NCBI GenBank assembly: GCA_010672185.1 | Contig: JAAHHL010000531.1 | Span: forward strand, 1-5,584 | Origin: Caldora sp. SIO3E6 | GTDB lineage: Bacteria; Cyanobacteriota; Cyanobacteriia; Cyanobacteriales; Coleofasciculaceae | Direction of reading: 5' to 3' | Length of the DNA: 5,584 nt | Shown: positions 5,002 through 5,584 of the stretch, piece by piece | Numbering within the stretch: the stretch's first letter is position 1 | Layout: each line of letters begins with the position of its first letter | The notes under the pieces: model-generated | Told to the model about the DNA's origin: nothing | The model's database searches: none | What the model saw: the letters and a program-made list of their open reading frames with translations, nothing else | Translations under genes and position numbers: made by a program

Positions 5002-5584
5002 ATGCCTTATCAGTTCGATTTTCGTCCCTACCGCCGTCCTTTTGCTCATCCCCTCACCACTAGTCACGGCAATTGGGAAGTTCGAGAAGGAATTATTCTC
5101 CGTCTTACTGATGAAACTGGGAGCATTGGTTGGGGAGAAATTGCTCCAATTCCCTGGTTTGGCTCCGAAACCCTAGAACAAGCCTTAGATTTTTGCCAGC
5201 AATTACCACCTCAAATTACAACTACCGATATTTTCTCCATACCTGCTACACTCCCTGCCTGTCAATTTGGTTTTGAATCAGCCTGGGAAAAATCTGGTGT
5301 AGGGGCGAAGCATTTGGGCGATAATTTATCGGTGAAGTCCAAAGTATACAATCCAAATGCTTCGCCCTCCGGCGCTTGGCAAACACACCTTAGCTATCTC
5401 CTACCAACCGGAAAAAGTGTGTTACAAGCATGGCAAACACCTTGGCAACAGGGATATCGCACCTTTAAATGGAAAATTGGCACTGCAACTGTTGAAACTG
5501 AACTAAAGCTATTTAACCAGCTGCGGCAACAACTACCCCCATCGGCTCAGTTGCGGTTGGATGCCAATGGGGGATTGAGGGAGA
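5002..5584 (+). CDS. menC: o-Succinylbenzoate synthase (MenC), 5' part, with in-frame repeat insertion
   Basis: Partial gene: 194 codons are visible before the window ends, with no stop. MenC is an enolase-superfamily enzyme that dehydrates SHCHC to o-succinylbenzoate in naphthoquinone biosynthesis (phylloquinone in cyanobacteria, used in photosystem I). The capping domain starts MPYQFDFRPYRRPF, includes GWGEIAP (43-49) and reaches ACQFGFES. The barrel begins at about 125. It shows the catalytic TFKWKIG, with the K-x-K pair K156/K158, and the metal-binding DANGG with D187. Residues about 98-124 (GVGAKHLGDNL and onward) do not look like MenC. They are encoded by a palindromic repeat (5303-5367) that keeps the frame open, at the junction between capping domain and barrel. 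All visible catalytic residues are intact, so the enzyme may work. The ATG at 5002 matches the family N-terminus but has no Shine-Dalgarno sequence. Confidence 0.9.
   Translation, partial: MPYQFDFRPYRRPFAHPLTTSHGNWEVREGIILRLTDETGSIGWGEIAPIPWFGSETLEQALDFCQQLPPQITTTDIFSIPATLPACQFGFESAWEKSGVGAKHLGDNLSVKSKVYNPNASPSGAWQTHLSYLLPTGKSVLQAWQTPWQQGYRTFKWKIGTATVETELKLFNQLRQQLPPSAQLRLDANGGLRE
5303..5367. repeat. Palindromic dispersed repeat inside menC
   Basis: Perfect 15-bp inverted repeat: GGGCGAAGCATTTGG (5303-5317) and its complement (5353-5367). A second inner hairpin CGATAA-T-TTATCG lies at 5319-5331. The motif GTAGGGGCGAAGCATT resembles a dispersed repeat I recall from filamentous cyanobacterial genomes. 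The repeat reads through in the menC frame without a stop, adding roughly 22-27 residues. Confidence 0.88.

Noticed and set aside
4961..5176. Plus-strand open frame of 71 codons
   Set aside because: It is an out-of-frame shadow of menC, whose own frame shows strong family motifs.
5281..5380. Frameshift or disruption of menC by the repeat
   Set aside because: Codon-by-codon translation stays open through the repeat and re-enters MenC sequence with the catalytic motifs in frame.

Overview
The window comes from a cyanobacterium, most likely a large-genome filamentous type. The case rests on four things: a menC-type gene of the phylloquinone pathway, a xisI-family gene, a HIP1 octamer (GCGATCGC), and unusually many short heptameric tandem repeats and small dispersed palindromic repeats. 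The genus cannot be fixed from the sequence.

Layout: positions 1-63 and 101-168 are two different heptamer arrays. A minus-strand gene (1565 to 147) encodes a membrane-anchored SGNH/GDSL-type protein whose last residues are written in the second array. Its start codon abuts a third heptamer array (1571-1710, 20 units). Next comes a MITE-like element (1724-1982) swollen by nine copies of a 16-bp unit. The end of this element supplies the stop codon of the next minus-strand gene (3477 to 1978), a NACHT-type STAND NTPase with C-terminal membrane helices. A divergent intergenic region holds HIP1, a TATAAT box and a 12-bp perfect palindrome.

On the plus strand, two very small genes overlap by ATGA (3846-4019 and 4016-4210). 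They look like the cyanobacterial DUF6888/DUF6887 pair. Two direct copies of a roughly 67-bp structured repeat (3722-3789 and 4216-4281) bracket them. A minus-strand xisI-family gene (4633 to 4286) follows with no xisH beside it. Then comes a second, unexpanded, oppositely oriented copy of the MITE (4744-4854), and the 5' part of menC (from 5002), which runs off the window edge and carries a palindromic repeat inserted in frame.

No single pathway links the genes. menC is a housekeeping gene. The others (NACHT NTPase, orphan XisI, tiny two-gene module, degenerate SGNH protein) are typical accessory cyanobacterial genes. The main theme is repeat DNA altering gene edges: a stop codon, a C-terminus, a 5' leader and an internal enzyme segment are all written by repeats. 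The best candidate for an undescribed functional unit is the repeat-bracketed two-gene module at 3722-4281.
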